A DNA stretch of 6,742 nucleotides from Bacillota bacterium (GCA_021793745.1 JAJYSD010000068.1:1-6742); one strand, 5' to 3'; positions 1-6,726 are shown, numbered from the stretch's first letter. Notes: generated from the sequence alone by a model not told the origin. A program made the numbers and translations.

Positions 1-203
1 ACCTCATCGACCACCGTCTTTCGGGCGAACACGCGAACCTTGCCGTTTTCCCGGTCGATGTCAACCCGGACATTCTGCGCAGAATGAAAATTTCGTTTAT
101 ACGCCGAAATCAAGGCAGCTTCGATGGCTTCGAGCAGAATGTCTTTGCTGATCCCCTTCTCCTTTTCCAATTGATTGAGGGCCTCGATAAACTCCGCATT
201 CAA
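1..203 (-). CDS. nusA: Transcription termination/antitermination factor NusA, N-terminal part (cut by left edge)
   Basis: NusA binds RNA polymerase and modulates pausing, intrinsic termination and antitermination. Only the first 67 codons lie in the window, and the rest runs off the left edge. The visible protein begins (M)NAEFIEALNQLEKEKGISK and continues through EAIEAALISAYKRNF, AQNVRVD and VRVFARKTVVDE, all typical of the Firmicutes NusA N-terminal RNA-polymerase-binding domain. I place the start at a TTG (201-203). It is the codon matching the family N-terminus, and it lies 7 nt after a GGAGGA ribosome binding site. An ATG at 206-208 is in another frame and meets a stop after two codons. 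The gene follows rimP with a 23-bp gap and no terminator, so the two are almost certainly co-transcribed. The family assignment is secure; the less common start codon is inferred. Confidence 0.96.
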   Translation of the reverse strand, partial: MNAEFIEALNQLEKEKGISKDILLEAIEAALISAYKRNFHSAQNVRVDIDRENGKVRVFARKTVVDE

Positions 204-210
204 CGCATTG

Positions 211-217
211 TCCTCCC
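211..217 (-). promoter_or_regulatory. Ribosome binding site deciding the TTG start of nusA
   Basis: On the minus strand this reads GGGAGGA, followed by 7 nt and then TTG at 203. The spacing is ideal for TTG. It is too short (2 nt) for the out-of-frame ATG at 208. The site lies just after the rimP stop codon, so terminating rimP ribosomes could reinitiate here. Confidence 0.8.
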
Positions 218-226
218 TTCCTTCGC

Positions 227-688
227 TTAAAAGAGAATCGCCAACCGCGCCTTGGCCACCAGGGTGTTGGGGATGACAACCTCCTTCCCTTCCACTTCCA
301 CGATCAGCCTCTCCGGCGTATAATCCGTCAAGGTTCCCTCAAAGGTTTTTCTGCCGTCGACGGGCTCATAGGTCTTGATGTGGACATGCTTGCCGACAGC
401 CCTTTCAAAATCCCGCTCCTTTTTCAACGGACGTTCCGCCCCCGGCGAAGAAACCTCCAGGATATATGCTCCGGATATGGGATCCACCCGGTCCAACTCT
501 TTGCTCAACCGCTCGCTGACGCGGCTGATGTCGTCCAGACTCACCCGTCCTTCGATCCGATCGATAAACAGACGCAAAAAACGGTTCTTTCCCTCTTTTT
601 TAAACTCGATATCCACCAATTCCAAACCGTCTTCAGCCAGAAGAGGGGCAGCCAATTCCTCTACGATCTCCGTGATCTTGCGGCCCAC
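227..688 (-). CDS. rimP: Ribosome maturation factor RimP
   Basis: RimP (YlxS/YhbC, DUF150) is a cytoplasmic factor that helps mature the small ribosomal subunit. The 153-aa product matches the usual family length of about 150-160 aa. Visible landmarks are an N-terminal domain with LELVDIEFKKEG (residues 22-33) and RLFID (39-43), and the signature LEVSSPGAERPLKK (77-90). A C-terminal SH3-like domain follows with VHIKTYEP (102-109), FEGTL (116-120) and a closing KARLAILF. I chose the GTG at 686-688 because GGAGG lies 7 nt upstream and the length then fits the family. The frame stays open to an ATG at 787, which would add 33 codons spanning a perfect hairpin and has no good ribosome binding site. 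The gene sits between polC and nusA, the standard Bacillales order, and has its own promoter (809-837). Confidence 0.96.
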   Translation of the reverse strand: MGRKITEIVEELAAPLLAEDGLELVDIEFKKEGKNRFLRLFIDRIEGRVSLDDISRVSERLSKELDRVDPISGAYILEVSSPGAERPLKKERDFERAVGKHVHIKTYEPVDGRKTFEGTLTDYTPERLIVEVEGKEVVIPNTLVAKARLAILF

Positions 689-694
689 CTTCGT

Positions 695-702
695 CCCTCC
701 CC
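695..702 (-). promoter_or_regulatory. Ribosome binding site deciding the GTG start of rimP
   Basis: Minus-strand GGGGAGGG with its GGAGG core 7 nt from the GTG at 688. It is much stronger than anything in front of the alternative ATG at 787. Part of it (AGGGACG, 692-698) is exactly complementary to CGTCCCT at 773-779 in the same leader. Confidence 0.8.
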
Positions 703-742
703 GTACATCCCGCAGAAGTTTGTCATAAACCGCACCCAAAGG

Positions 743-770
743 GAAAGAGTGGGCGACAACCCACTCTTTC
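743..770 (-). terminator. Leader hairpin of the rimP-nusA operon, probable weak (NusA-dependent?) attenuator
   Basis: The minus strand has GAAAGAGTGGG, a 6-nt loop TTGTCG and CCCACTCTTTC: a perfect 11-bp stem that a U-G closing pair could extend. It starts about 30 nt after the predicted transcription start. The 3' arm and its downstream flank read CTCTTTCCCTTT, a U-tract broken by C residues, so the structure is a weak rather than a strong intrinsic terminator. From memory, B. subtilis NusA limits its own operon by attenuation at a NusA-dependent leader terminator without an antiterminator, and this element is correctly placed for that. The hairpin is certain; the function is inferred. Confidence 0.7.
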
Positions 771-808
771 TCAGGGACGCTATCCATGCTACCAGTATAG
801 CCACAAAG

Positions 809-837
809 ATTATATCATAACCGTGAACCACTGACAA
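809..837 (-). promoter_or_regulatory. Sigma-A promoter of the rimP-nusA operon
   Basis: On the minus strand, TTGTCA (837-832, one mismatch from TTGACA) lies 17 nt from a perfect TATAAT (814-809). A TG one base upstream of the -10 (817-816) makes an extended -10. Transcription should begin near 802, giving a leader of about 114 nt before rimP. The -35 is only 18 bp past the polC stop and no terminator separates them, so read-through from polC probably adds to expression. Confidence 0.88.
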
Positions 838-854
838 TCCGCTATTTCATCGGA

Positions 855-3800
855 TCAAAACAGGGTCAGCTGATTGCTCTCCGGCAGATCCCGGAGGCAA
901 CCCAGGCGCTCCAGCACCTCCACCACGGCGCTGGAAACACGGCTCCGCTTCTGGAAATCCTCGATGGACAAAAAGTGTCCCTCTTCCCGGGCTTTGACAA
1001 TATTGCGGGCCGCGTTTACCCCGATTCCGGATACGGAGGAGAAAGGAGGCAGCAGGGCGTCCCCATCCACCAGGAATCGGGTCGCGTCGGAGCGGTACAG
1101 ATCGATCGGGAGGAAGGAGAGGCCGCGGGCCATCATTTCCCTGGCCGACTCGAGCACGGTCAGCAGCCCCTTTTCCTTCGGCGAGGCATCCGCCCCCTTT
1201 TCATCGATCTCATGGATCCTCCGATTGACCACTTCGGGTCCCTTGAGCACCAGTTCCAGATCGAAATCGTCCGCCCGAACGGTAAAGTACGTGGCGTAAT
1301 ACTCGGCGGGATAGTACACCTTGAACCAGGCAATCCGAACGGCCATGAGCACGTAGGCCACCGCATGGGCCTTGGGAAACATATACTTGATCTTGCGGCA
1401 GGAGCTGATATACCAATCCGGGATCCCGTATTCCTTCATCTCCTTTTCTTCTTCCTCGGTGAGTCCCTTCCCTTTACGCACCTTCTCCATGATCTTGAAG
1501 GCCGTTTTCGGCTTCATTCCCTTGTAGATGAGGTAGAGCATAATGTCGTCCCGGGTGGCGATCACCTCCGACAACACGGCGGTGCCGCTTCGAATCAGCT
1601 CCTGGGCATTGTTCAACCAGACGTCCGTTCCGTGGGACAAACCCGATATCCGGACCAGTTCACCGAAGGTCGTCGGCCGCGTATCCTCCAGCATCTGCCG
1701 GACAAACCGGGTGCCGAATTCCGGTATGCCCAGCGTTCCCGTCAAACATCCGATCTCCTCCGGCGTCACCCCCAGCGATTCCGTCCCGCTGAACAGCTGG
1801 AGCACTTTCGGGTCGTCCACGGGAATCTTCTTGGGATCCACCCCTGTCAGGTCCTGCAACATGCGGATGACGGTGGGATCATCATGGCCCAAAATGTCCA
1901 GCTTCAGCAGCCGGCCGCTGATGGCATGGTAATCGAAGTGGGTGGTCACCGTCCGGGCTTTGGGATCGTCCGCCGGGCGCTGGATCGGCGTGAAATCAAA
2001 CACATCCCGGTTCTGGGGCACCACCATCAACCCGCCCGGATGCTGGCCGGTGGTTCGCTTCACACCTGTACATCCGCGGACCAGCCGTTCGACCTCCGCG
2101 TTGCGCAAAGTGAGCCCCATCTCCTCCTGATACTTTTTCACATACCCGTAAGCCGTCTTCTCCGCGACGGTGGAAATCGTTCCCGCCCGGTACACGTACT
2201 CCTTTCCGAACAATTCCTCCGTGTATTTGTGGGCCCTGGGCTGGTACTCACCCGAGAAGTTCAAGTCGATATCCGGGGTTTTGTCCCCTTCAAATCCCAG
2301 GAAGGTCTCGAAGGGAATATCATGACCGTCCTTCCGCATCTTCGCACCGCACCGGGGACAATCCTTGTCGGGCAAGTCGAAACCGGACGCCACCGATCCG
2401 TCCGTGACAAACTGGCTAAATTTGCACTCCGGACAGACGTAATGGGGAGGCAGGGGATTCACTTCGGTGATGGAACTCATCGTAGCCACAAAGGACGATC
2501 CCACCGAACCCCGGGATCCCACCAGGTAGCCGTCCGAAAGGGATTTGGTCACCAGCTTGTGCGAAATCAGATAGATAACGGCAAAGCCGTGCTTGATAAT
2601 GCTATTCAGTTCCTTCTCCAGCCGCTCCTTCACAATATCGGGCAGAGGAGAGCCGTAGGTCTGCTCCGCCGTTTCATAGCAGATTCGCCGCAGCTCTTCG
2701 TCGGCCCCCTCGATAATCGGCGTGTGCGTCCCATCGGGATAGGGGGCGATCTCCTCTATCCGGTCAGCGATGCCCCGGGGGGCGGTGATAACCACCTCCC
2801 GCGCCTTTTCCTCCCCCAGATAGGCAAAGGCCTCCAGCATCTCCTCCGTCGTCCGAAAGTAGACCGGAGGAAGGGGGTCTTTGCGGCGGAAACCGCTCTG
2901 GTTGGCCGTGAGAATCTCCCGATATATCGAATCCCATGGATCCAGATAGTGAACGTTGGCCGTCGCCACCACCGGCTTCCCCAATTTTTCGCCGATCCGG
3001 ACCAAAAGCCGATTCGTCTCCCGGAGCCGCTCCTCGCTTTCCACAATGCCCTTCTCGATCAGGTGACGGTTCACCTCGACCGGCTGGATTTCGATATAAT
3101 CGTAAAAACGGGCAATCTCCTCGGCCTCCTGGGGAGACTTCTGGAGAGCCGCCTCGAAAAGCTCTCCCTTTTCACATCCGGAGCCGACAATCAGCCCCTC
3201 CCGGTGCTTCTCCAATTCGCTCCTCGGAATGCGGGGAACCCGATGAAAATATTCCAAATGAGACAGGGAAATCAATTTGTACAAATTTTTCAGGCCGGTG
3301 GCATTCTGAACCAACAGAACGACGTGGAACGGCCGCAGTCGGGATACGTCGCGCCGATCGGTGATTTCATTTAACTGGTCAAGGCGCACAACCTCTTTCG
3401 CCAGACAGTCCTCCACCATCTTCCACAACAGATAACCGGTCGCTTCCGCGTCGTGAATCGCCCGGTGATGCTGTTTCAATTCGATGCCGAAATGCTTACA
3501 CAGCGTGTTCAACCGGTAGTTTTTCAGCCCCGAATAAAGGGAGCGGGCCATCTCGAGGGTATCGATCACCGGATTGGTCAAAGGTTCGCGGCCCAGCCGC
3601 TGAACGCCCATGTCAAGAAAACCCATGTCAAAACGGGCGTTGTGGGCGACGAGCACGCTGTCACCGACAAACTGGAGAAAGCGCTGAAGCACCTCCTCCA
3701 CCTCCGGTGCCCCCTCCAGCATCTCATCGGTAATACCCGTCAATTCGGTAATCGTCGATGTCAATTTCCGGTGGGGATTGGCAAAGGAGCTGAAGCGGTC

Positions 3801-5144
3801 GACGATCTCACCGCCGCGTACCTTGACCGCCGCCAGTTCGATGATCGTGTCGTGGACAGCGGAGAGCCCCGTCGTTTCGACGTCGAAAACGACATAGGTG
3901 TCCTCCTGGAGGTTCCGGGGAGCGGGTCGCATCACGATGGGAACCCCATCGTCCACCAAATAGGCCTCCACCCCGTAGATCACCTTGATGCCGTGCTTTT
4001 GGGCCGCAGCATGCGCTTCGGGGAAGGCCTGCACCACCCCGTGATCGGTGATGGCCACAGCGGGGTGGCCCCATTCCGCCGCTCGCTTTACCACTTCTCC
4101 GGGATCATTCACCCCATCCATGCTGCTCATCGCCGTGTGCAGATGGAGCTCCACCCGCTTTTCCTCGGCATGGTCGGCGCGCTTCATCGGCTCCGTCTCG
4201 TTGAGGTCATTCCCCATCAGAACCAGTTCCCGGGCAAAGTTATCGTATTGAACGGACCCCCGAACTACAACCCACATCCCATCCTTTACCCGGGACAGGA
4301 GGGCGGCGTCTTCCTTATCGCGGGCGAACATTTTCACCTGAATCGAATCGGTAAAATCCGTCAGGTTGAACGTAAGCAGCGTGCGACCGCTGCGCAGCTC
4401 CCGGGTCTCTGCCTTGAAAACCTCCCCCCGCAATACGACGCGCCGCTCCTCTTCGGTAATCCTCCGGATCGGCACCGGCTCCTCCCGAATCGCATACCCG
4501 ACAACCAGCTCCTGATCGGATGCAGGCTGAGGCGCCGGTGGCGGTGTCGACTCCCTTTCCACCAACGCCTGCTCTTTCAATCGTTGTTCCTCGGCCTGCT
4601 GTTGTTCACGAAACCGCGTCTCCTCTTCCTCCAAGGGGCGGCTCTCGAGGGTGACACGGATCTCCTTTCCGGAGACCTCCCGAATCATCGATGCGATCAC
4701 CCGATCGAGGCGCTTCTGCTCAGCCATCTGCACCATCATCGGATGGGGAAACGTAATGATCATCCCATCCTTTTCCCAGCGCCATTCCGCCCTTCCCATC
4801 CAGCCTGCGGCTGCAGCGGACACATCTTCCGCCACCCTTTTCCGGATCCACTCCCAGTACAACTGTAAAATCTGCTCCGGATCGACACCCGCCGGCCTCA
4901 GACGAACCGACACCCCAGCCGCCCGGCCCAATACCGAGCTGAGCCGGGACTCCATCTCCTGCCATATATGGGGTGGAACCGGTCGTTTCAGACCGAGAAA
5001 AAGGGTCCACGTTCGCCGGGAAAGGCTCACTTGAATCTTTTCGATATACGCATCCTGAAAGTGCTTGTCCAACCATTCCCGCGGCAGATCCGCCCGGGAA
5101 AAGAGCTGCTCCAATCTCTCCCTCTTGACCTCCGGCGTCGCCAT
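855..5144 (-). CDS. polC: DNA polymerase III alpha subunit, PolC type, with 3'-5' proofreading exonuclease
   Basis: This is the replicative DNA polymerase of low-GC Gram-positives. The 1429 aa are close to B. subtilis PolC (about 1437). In order: an N-terminal domain with a charged, proline-rich linker (about 1-210); an OB fold (about 220-315); a PHP domain opening with ELHLHTAMSSMDG (332-344) and ITDHG (365-369). Inserted in the PHP domain is a DEDDh exonuclease with FDVETTG (420-426), HNARFD (501-506) and HHRAIHD (559-565). Then come the PolC zinc-binding cysteines CPEC/CPRC (904-907, 929-932) and the palm with GSRGSVGSS (876-884), PDIDLNFS (957-964; Asp958 and Asp960) and KLDILGHDDPT (1081-1091; Asp1083). 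The protein ends QLTLF, the sliding-clamp-binding motif. The ATG at 5144 fits the family N-terminus and has GGAGG 10 nt upstream. The frame stays open 44 codons further, without a suitable site. Confidence 0.98.
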   Translation of the reverse strand: MATPEVKRERLEQLFSRADLPREWLDKHFQDAYIEKIQVSLSRRTWTLFLGLKRPVPPHIWQEMESRLSSVLGRAAGVSVRLRPAGVDPEQILQLYWEWIRKRVAEDVSAAAAGWMGRAEWRWEKDGMIITFPHPMMVQMAEQKRLDRVIASMIREVSGKEIRVTLESRPLEEEETRFREQQQAEEQRLKEQALVERESTPPPAPQPASDQELVVGYAIREEPVPIRRITEEERRVVLRGEVFKAETRELRSGRTLLTFNLTDFTDSIQVKMFARDKEDAALLSRVKDGMWVVVRGSVQYDNFARELVLMGNDLNETEPMKRADHAEEKRVELHLHTAMSSMDGVNDPGEVVKRAAEWGHPAVAITDHGVVQAFPEAHAAAQKHGIKVIYGVEAYLVDDGVPIVMRPAPRNLQEDTYVVFDVETTGLSAVHDTIIELAAVKVRGGEIVDRFSSFANPHRKLTSTITELTGITDEMLEGAPEVEEVLQRFLQFVGDSVLVAHNARFDMGFLDMGVQRLGREPLTNPVIDTLEMARSLYSGLKNYRLNTLCKHFGIELKQHHRAIHDAEATGYLLWKMVEDCLAKEVVRLDQLNEITDRRDVSRLRPFHVVLLVQNATGLKNLYKLISLSHLEYFHRVPRIPRSELEKHREGLIVGSGCEKGELFEAALQKSPQEAEEIARFYDYIEIQPVEVNRHLIEKGIVESEERLRETNRLLVRIGEKLGKPVVATANVHYLDPWDSIYREILTANQSGFRRKDPLPPVYFRTTEEMLEAFAYLGEEKAREVVITAPRGIADRIEEIAPYPDGTHTPIIEGADEELRRICYETAEQTYGSPLPDIVKERLEKELNSIIKHGFAVIYLISHKLVTKSLSDGYLVGSRGSVGSSFVATMSSITEVNPLPPHYVCPECKFSQFVTDGSVASGFDLPDKDCPRCGAKMRKDGHDIPFETFLGFEGDKTPDIDLNFSGEYQPRAHKYTEELFGKEYVYRAGTISTVAEKTAYGYVKKYQEEMGLTLRNAEVERLVRGCTGVKRTTGQHPGGLMVVPQNRDVFDFTPIQRPADDPKARTVTTHFDYHAISGRLLKLDILGHDDPTVIRMLQDLTGVDPKKIPVDDPKVLQLFSGTESLGVTPEEIGCLTGTLGIPEFGTRFVRQMLEDTRPTTFGELVRISGLSHGTDVWLNNAQELIRSGTAVLSEVIATRDDIMLYLIYKGMKPKTAFKIMEKVRKGKGLTEEEEKEMKEYGIPDWYISSCRKIKYMFPKAHAVAYVLMAVRIAWFKVYYPAEYYATYFTVRADDFDLELVLKGPEVVNRRIHEIDEKGADASPKEKGLLTVLESAREMMARGLSFLPIDLYRSDATRFLVDGDALLPPFSSVSGIGVNAARNIVKAREEGHFLSIEDFQKRSRVSSAVVEVLERLGCLRDLPESNQLTLF

Positions 5145-5153
5145 GGGGCCAAA

Positions 5154-5160
5154 CCCTCCC
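5154..5160 (-). promoter_or_regulatory. Ribosome binding site of polC
   Basis: Minus-strand GGGAGGG lies 9-10 nt before the ATG at 5144. In-frame ATGs further out (for example 5195 and 5276) lack a comparable site, which supports the shorter 1429-aa PolC. Confidence 0.75.
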
Positions 5161-5308
5161 GTTTTCCACCTTTCACCGTTCCTACGTTGCTCCATCAAGT
5201 GTATCAAAAAATGGACAGACGAACCACACATGTGAAGCCCTTCGGGGAATTCACCTTCTAAACGAATTTTCCGCAAAGAAACTCTTCACTTATTTTTCCT
5301 TCAAAGCA

Positions 5309-5338
5309 TTGACAGGCCAAGCCCTCCTGAAGTACATT
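5309..5338 (+). promoter_or_regulatory. Probable sigma-A promoter of the methyltransferase gene
   Basis: A perfect TTGACA (5309-5314) is followed after 18 nt by TACATT (5333-5338, four of six matches to TATAAT). Transcription would start near 5345, giving a leader of about 107 nt. The -35 is ideal, but the -10 and spacing are only fair, so moderate activity or dependence on an activator is plausible. Confidence 0.55.
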
Positions 5339-5351
5339 AATATCATCAATA

Positions 5352-5364
5352 GAAACTATGTTTC
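5352..5364. repeat. 13-bp palindrome GAAAC-TAT-GTTTC, possible operator
   Basis: Perfect 5-bp arms around a 3-bp centre, about 14 bp downstream of the predicted -10. A repressor bound here would block the rightward promoter. It is short and appears once, so an operator role is only a suggestion. Confidence 0.3.
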
Positions 5365-5439
5365 ATCTAATAAAACACCGCGGATCCCCGGACCGGCTGC
5401 GGCGATAGCAGTTATAGGATTGGTTCTCACCGAACACCA

Positions 5440-5446
5440 AGGAGGA
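5440..5446 (+). promoter_or_regulatory. Ribosome binding site of the methyltransferase, flanked by a small hairpin
   Basis: AGGAGGA ends 5 nt before the ATG at 5452. A short stem (TTGG/CCAA plus TTC/GAA with a 2-nt bulge, 5420-5440) abuts it directly upstream. The palindrome GGATATCC (5444-5451) runs from the site to the base before the start codon. Confidence 0.8.
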
Positions 5447-5451
5447 TATCC

Positions 5452-6219
5452 ATGGACGATACCAAAGGGAAGGTGAAAAAGCAGTTTAAACAGTCCGGCA
5501 GCGATTACCGGCACAGCGCCATCCATGCCAAGGGGCGGGACCTGGAGTGGATCGTCGAAGAAGTCGAAACATCCCCTCCGCCGCTGCTGGCCCTGGACAT
5601 CGCCACCGGCACGGGGCATACCGCCTTCGCCCTCAGCCGGTGCGTAGGCCGGGTCGTCGGTTTGGACCTGACACCGGAGATGCTGCGCATCGCCGCGGAA
5701 GAAGCCAATCGGCGGGGCATTGACAATGTCACCTGGGCGGAGGGGGACGCGGAAAGTCTTCCCTTTCCCGACCGGCTTTTTGACGTGGTCACCTGCCGCA
5801 TCGCCGCCCATCACTTTCCCCGGGCGGAACAAGCCTTTGCCGAAGCGCGCCGGGTGTTGGTGCCGGGGGGACGGATGATCCTGATCGACAATTACGCCCC
5901 CGAAGAAGCCGACGCGCTGCTCAACCGGGTGGAAACCCTTCGGGACCCTTCCCATTTCCGGGTGCACACCCTGTCCGGCTGGACCCGCCTGCTCCAACAA
6001 GCCGGATTTTCCACCGTCACCCTGTTGCGGCGGTGGAAGACCCCCGTCGTCCTGGAGGAGTGGTTCCAACGGGCGAAAACCCGGGCGGAGCACCGTAAAG
6101 CCGCTATCCGGCTGCTTTCCGAAGCTCCGCAACCGGTGCGGGATCGGGTCCTCTGCCGCCCTTTCCCGGAACCGGACCAGCTGATCCTGCGAAAGGGCAT
6201 GTGGATCGCAACGAGGTAA
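5452..6219 (+). CDS. Class I SAM-dependent methyltransferase (UbiE/YcgJ-like, substrate unknown)
   Basis: The 255-aa protein is a soluble Rossmann-fold methyltransferase that should move a methyl group from S-adenosylmethionine to an unknown acceptor. Motif I is LALDIATGTGH (46-56, with Gly53 and Gly55). The acidic ribose-binding residue is Asp72 in VGLDLTPEML (69-78). The adenine-side motif is EGDAESLPF (97-105), followed by FDVVTCRIAAHHF (110-122) and RRVLVPGGRMILID (133-146). The C-terminal 80-odd residues, rich in Arg and Trp, resemble uncharacterised YcgJ-type proteins and probably shape the acceptor pocket. The N-terminus (KKQFKQSGSDYRHS) is typical of this group. The ATG has an excellent ribosome binding site. 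The gene stands alone, divergent from polC and convergent with bdbC, so context gives no substrate. A menaquinone methyltransferase (MenG) role is less likely because of the divergent C-terminal half. Confidence 0.88.
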   Translation: MDDTKGKVKKQFKQSGSDYRHSAIHAKGRDLEWIVEEVETSPPPLLALDIATGTGHTAFALSRCVGRVVGLDLTPEMLRIAAEEANRRGIDNVTWAEGDAESLPFPDRLFDVVTCRIAAHHFPRAEQAFAEARRVLVPGGRMILIDNYAPEEADALLNRVETLRDPSHFRVHTLSGWTRLLQQAGFSTVTLLRRWKTPVVLEEWFQRAKTRAEHRKAAIRLLSEAPQPVRDRVLCRPFPEPDQLILRKGMWIATR

Positions 6220-6239
6220 ACCCCCCGGGGGACCCATGC

Positions 6240-6294
6240 GAGGGGGCCGGACGCGCCGCTGCCACCAGGGGAAAACGAGCGGCACCGCCCCCTC
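6240..6294. repeat. Nested GC-rich inverted repeat downstream of the methyltransferase
   Basis: GAGGGGGC (6240-6247) is perfectly complementary to GCCCCCTC (6287-6294). Inside it GCCGCT (6255-6260) pairs with AGCGGC (6278-6283). A CCCCCCGGGGG run lies just upstream (6221-6231) and could compete for pairing. There is no T-run after it on the + strand, so it is not a canonical terminator. It may still protect the methyltransferase mRNA 3' end or slow polymerase. Confidence 0.5.
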
Positions 6295-6346
6295 CGCCCT
6301 TCGAGAATGAAAAAACGACTACTCAAATGGGAGCATTGCCGGATTG

Positions 6347-6371
6347 CCCGGAAGGATTGAAACCGTCCGGG
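6347..6371. repeat. Short inverted repeat beside the bdbC terminator
   Basis: CCCGGA (6347-6352) and TCCGGG (6366-6371) are perfect 6-bp arms around a 13-nt loop. The repeat ends one base before the A-run (6373-6379) that encodes the U-tract of the leftward terminator. With that terminator it forms two adjacent stem-loops. No function is assigned. Confidence 0.4.
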
Positions 6372-6372
6372 T

Positions 6373-6405
6373 AAAAAAAGAAACGGCCCAAATGCGGACC
6401 GTTTC
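6373..6405 (-). terminator. Intrinsic terminator of the leftward bdbC-like gene
   Basis: On the minus strand GAAACGGTCC, loop GCATTT and GGGCCGTTTC form a 10-bp stem with one U-G wobble, followed directly by seven Ts. It begins about 51 nt after the bdbC stop codon. Read on the + strand, the wobble becomes an A-C mismatch and there is only an interrupted T-tract, so it should act mainly leftward. Confidence 0.9.
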
Positions 6406-6456
6406 CTTGGACTTTCCGAAGGCCCCAAAACGCCCGGCGGCAGGGCCGCTTTGCGC

Positions 6457-6726
6457 TCATTCATCCCCCTTCCTGGCCATCACTAAAAACAGGGAGATCA
6501 GAACAAAAGCGGTGAAAGCCAGGAGAGGGATGGTGACAAAGCCCAACCAATTGATATATTGACCGGAACAGGGAACCCCCTGCTTGCAGGGAGCCCAATC
6601 CGCCATCCCCGGCATCTTCTGCAGCAGGTAGTGAAAGGCGGACAACGCAGCACCGCCCAGGCTGAGGGGAAGCGAGTATGGGATGATAGAACGGTCATCC
6701 CGGTACGAGGCGATCCCCAGGATCAC
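6457..6726 (-). CDS. bdbC: BdbC/DsbB-type disulfide bond formation protein, C-terminal half (frame interrupted near right edge)
   Basis: BdbC is a membrane quinone-linked oxidase that reoxidises the extracytoplasmic thiol oxidase BdbD. The visible 89 residues match the second half of the ~138-aa family. They carry the periplasmic-loop cysteine pair in PCKQGVPCSGQYINW (Cys47 and Cys53 of this segment), flanked by membrane segments at about 17-37 and 59-85, and end in a charged tail. The first half, with two membrane segments and the CxxC redox pair, is missing. Homology begins around VILGIASYRDD, but upstream the frame meets TAG at 6736-6738, only a few bases before the window ends. The listed start is a GTG used by convenience and is probably not real. 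The gene could be a pseudogene, or the last bases could be a junction or low-quality sequence end. Confidence 0.8.
   Translation of the reverse strand: MILGIASYRDDRSIIPYSLPLSLGGAALSAFHYLLQKMPGMADWAPCKQGVPCSGQYINWLGFVTIPLLAFTAFVLISLFLVMARKGDE

Larger units (their letters stand above)
692..779 (-). promoter_or_regulatory. Possible anti-Shine-Dalgarno fold in the rimP leader
   Basis: Minus-strand CGTCCCT (779-773) is a perfect 7-nt complement of AGGGACG (698-692), which covers part of the rimP ribosome binding site. The pairing would enclose the hairpin at 743-770 and bury the translation start region. What is seen is the complementarity. Any control of translation is inference, and a 7-nt match to a G-rich site can arise by chance. 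Confidence 0.3.
5145..5451. other. Divergent intergenic region between polC and the methyltransferase
   Basis: These 307 bp hold the polC ribosome binding site, a rightward promoter (5309-5338), a palindrome (5352-5364), and a small hairpin next to the methyltransferase ribosome binding site. I looked for a leftward polC promoter. The only candidates were weak, such as TTGATA near 5207 with a poor -10, so none is called. The part from about 5200 to 5375 is AT-rich compared with the flanking genes, as expected for a promoter region. No further gene is supported. Confidence 0.6.

Noticed and set aside
689..787. N-terminal extension of rimP to the ATG at 787
   Set aside because: It would exceed the family length by 33 residues, encode a perfect hairpin, lack a good ribosome binding site and start about 15 nt after the predicted transcription start.
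975..3374. A 799-codon open frame on the + strand
   Set aside because: It lies fully antisense to polc, whose domains are unmistakable. Its translation has no recognisable domain and is a codon-bias shadow of a GC-rich gene.
3453..4868. A 471-codon open frame on the + strand
   Set aside because: It is also antisense to polC, rich in His/Arg/Pro as mirror frames are, with no recognisable motif.
5226..5233. CACATGTG palindrome upstream of polC
   Set aside because: An 8-bp self-complementary stretch without partners or promoter context is expected by chance.
5145..5276. N-terminal extension of PolC by 44 residues
   Set aside because: The upstream ATGs lack suitable ribosome binding sites, and the shorter form matches the family N-terminus and length.
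5356..6285. A 309-codon open frame on the minus strand
   Set aside because: It is antisense to the methyltransferase, whose SAM-binding motifs are clear. Its Gly/Pro/Arg-rich translation looks like a shadow.
6307..6360. A 17-codon + strand frame, MKKRLLKWEHCRIARKD
   Set aside because: There is no ribosome binding site, it overlaps one arm of an inverted repeat, and its basic composition alone is not evidence of a gene.
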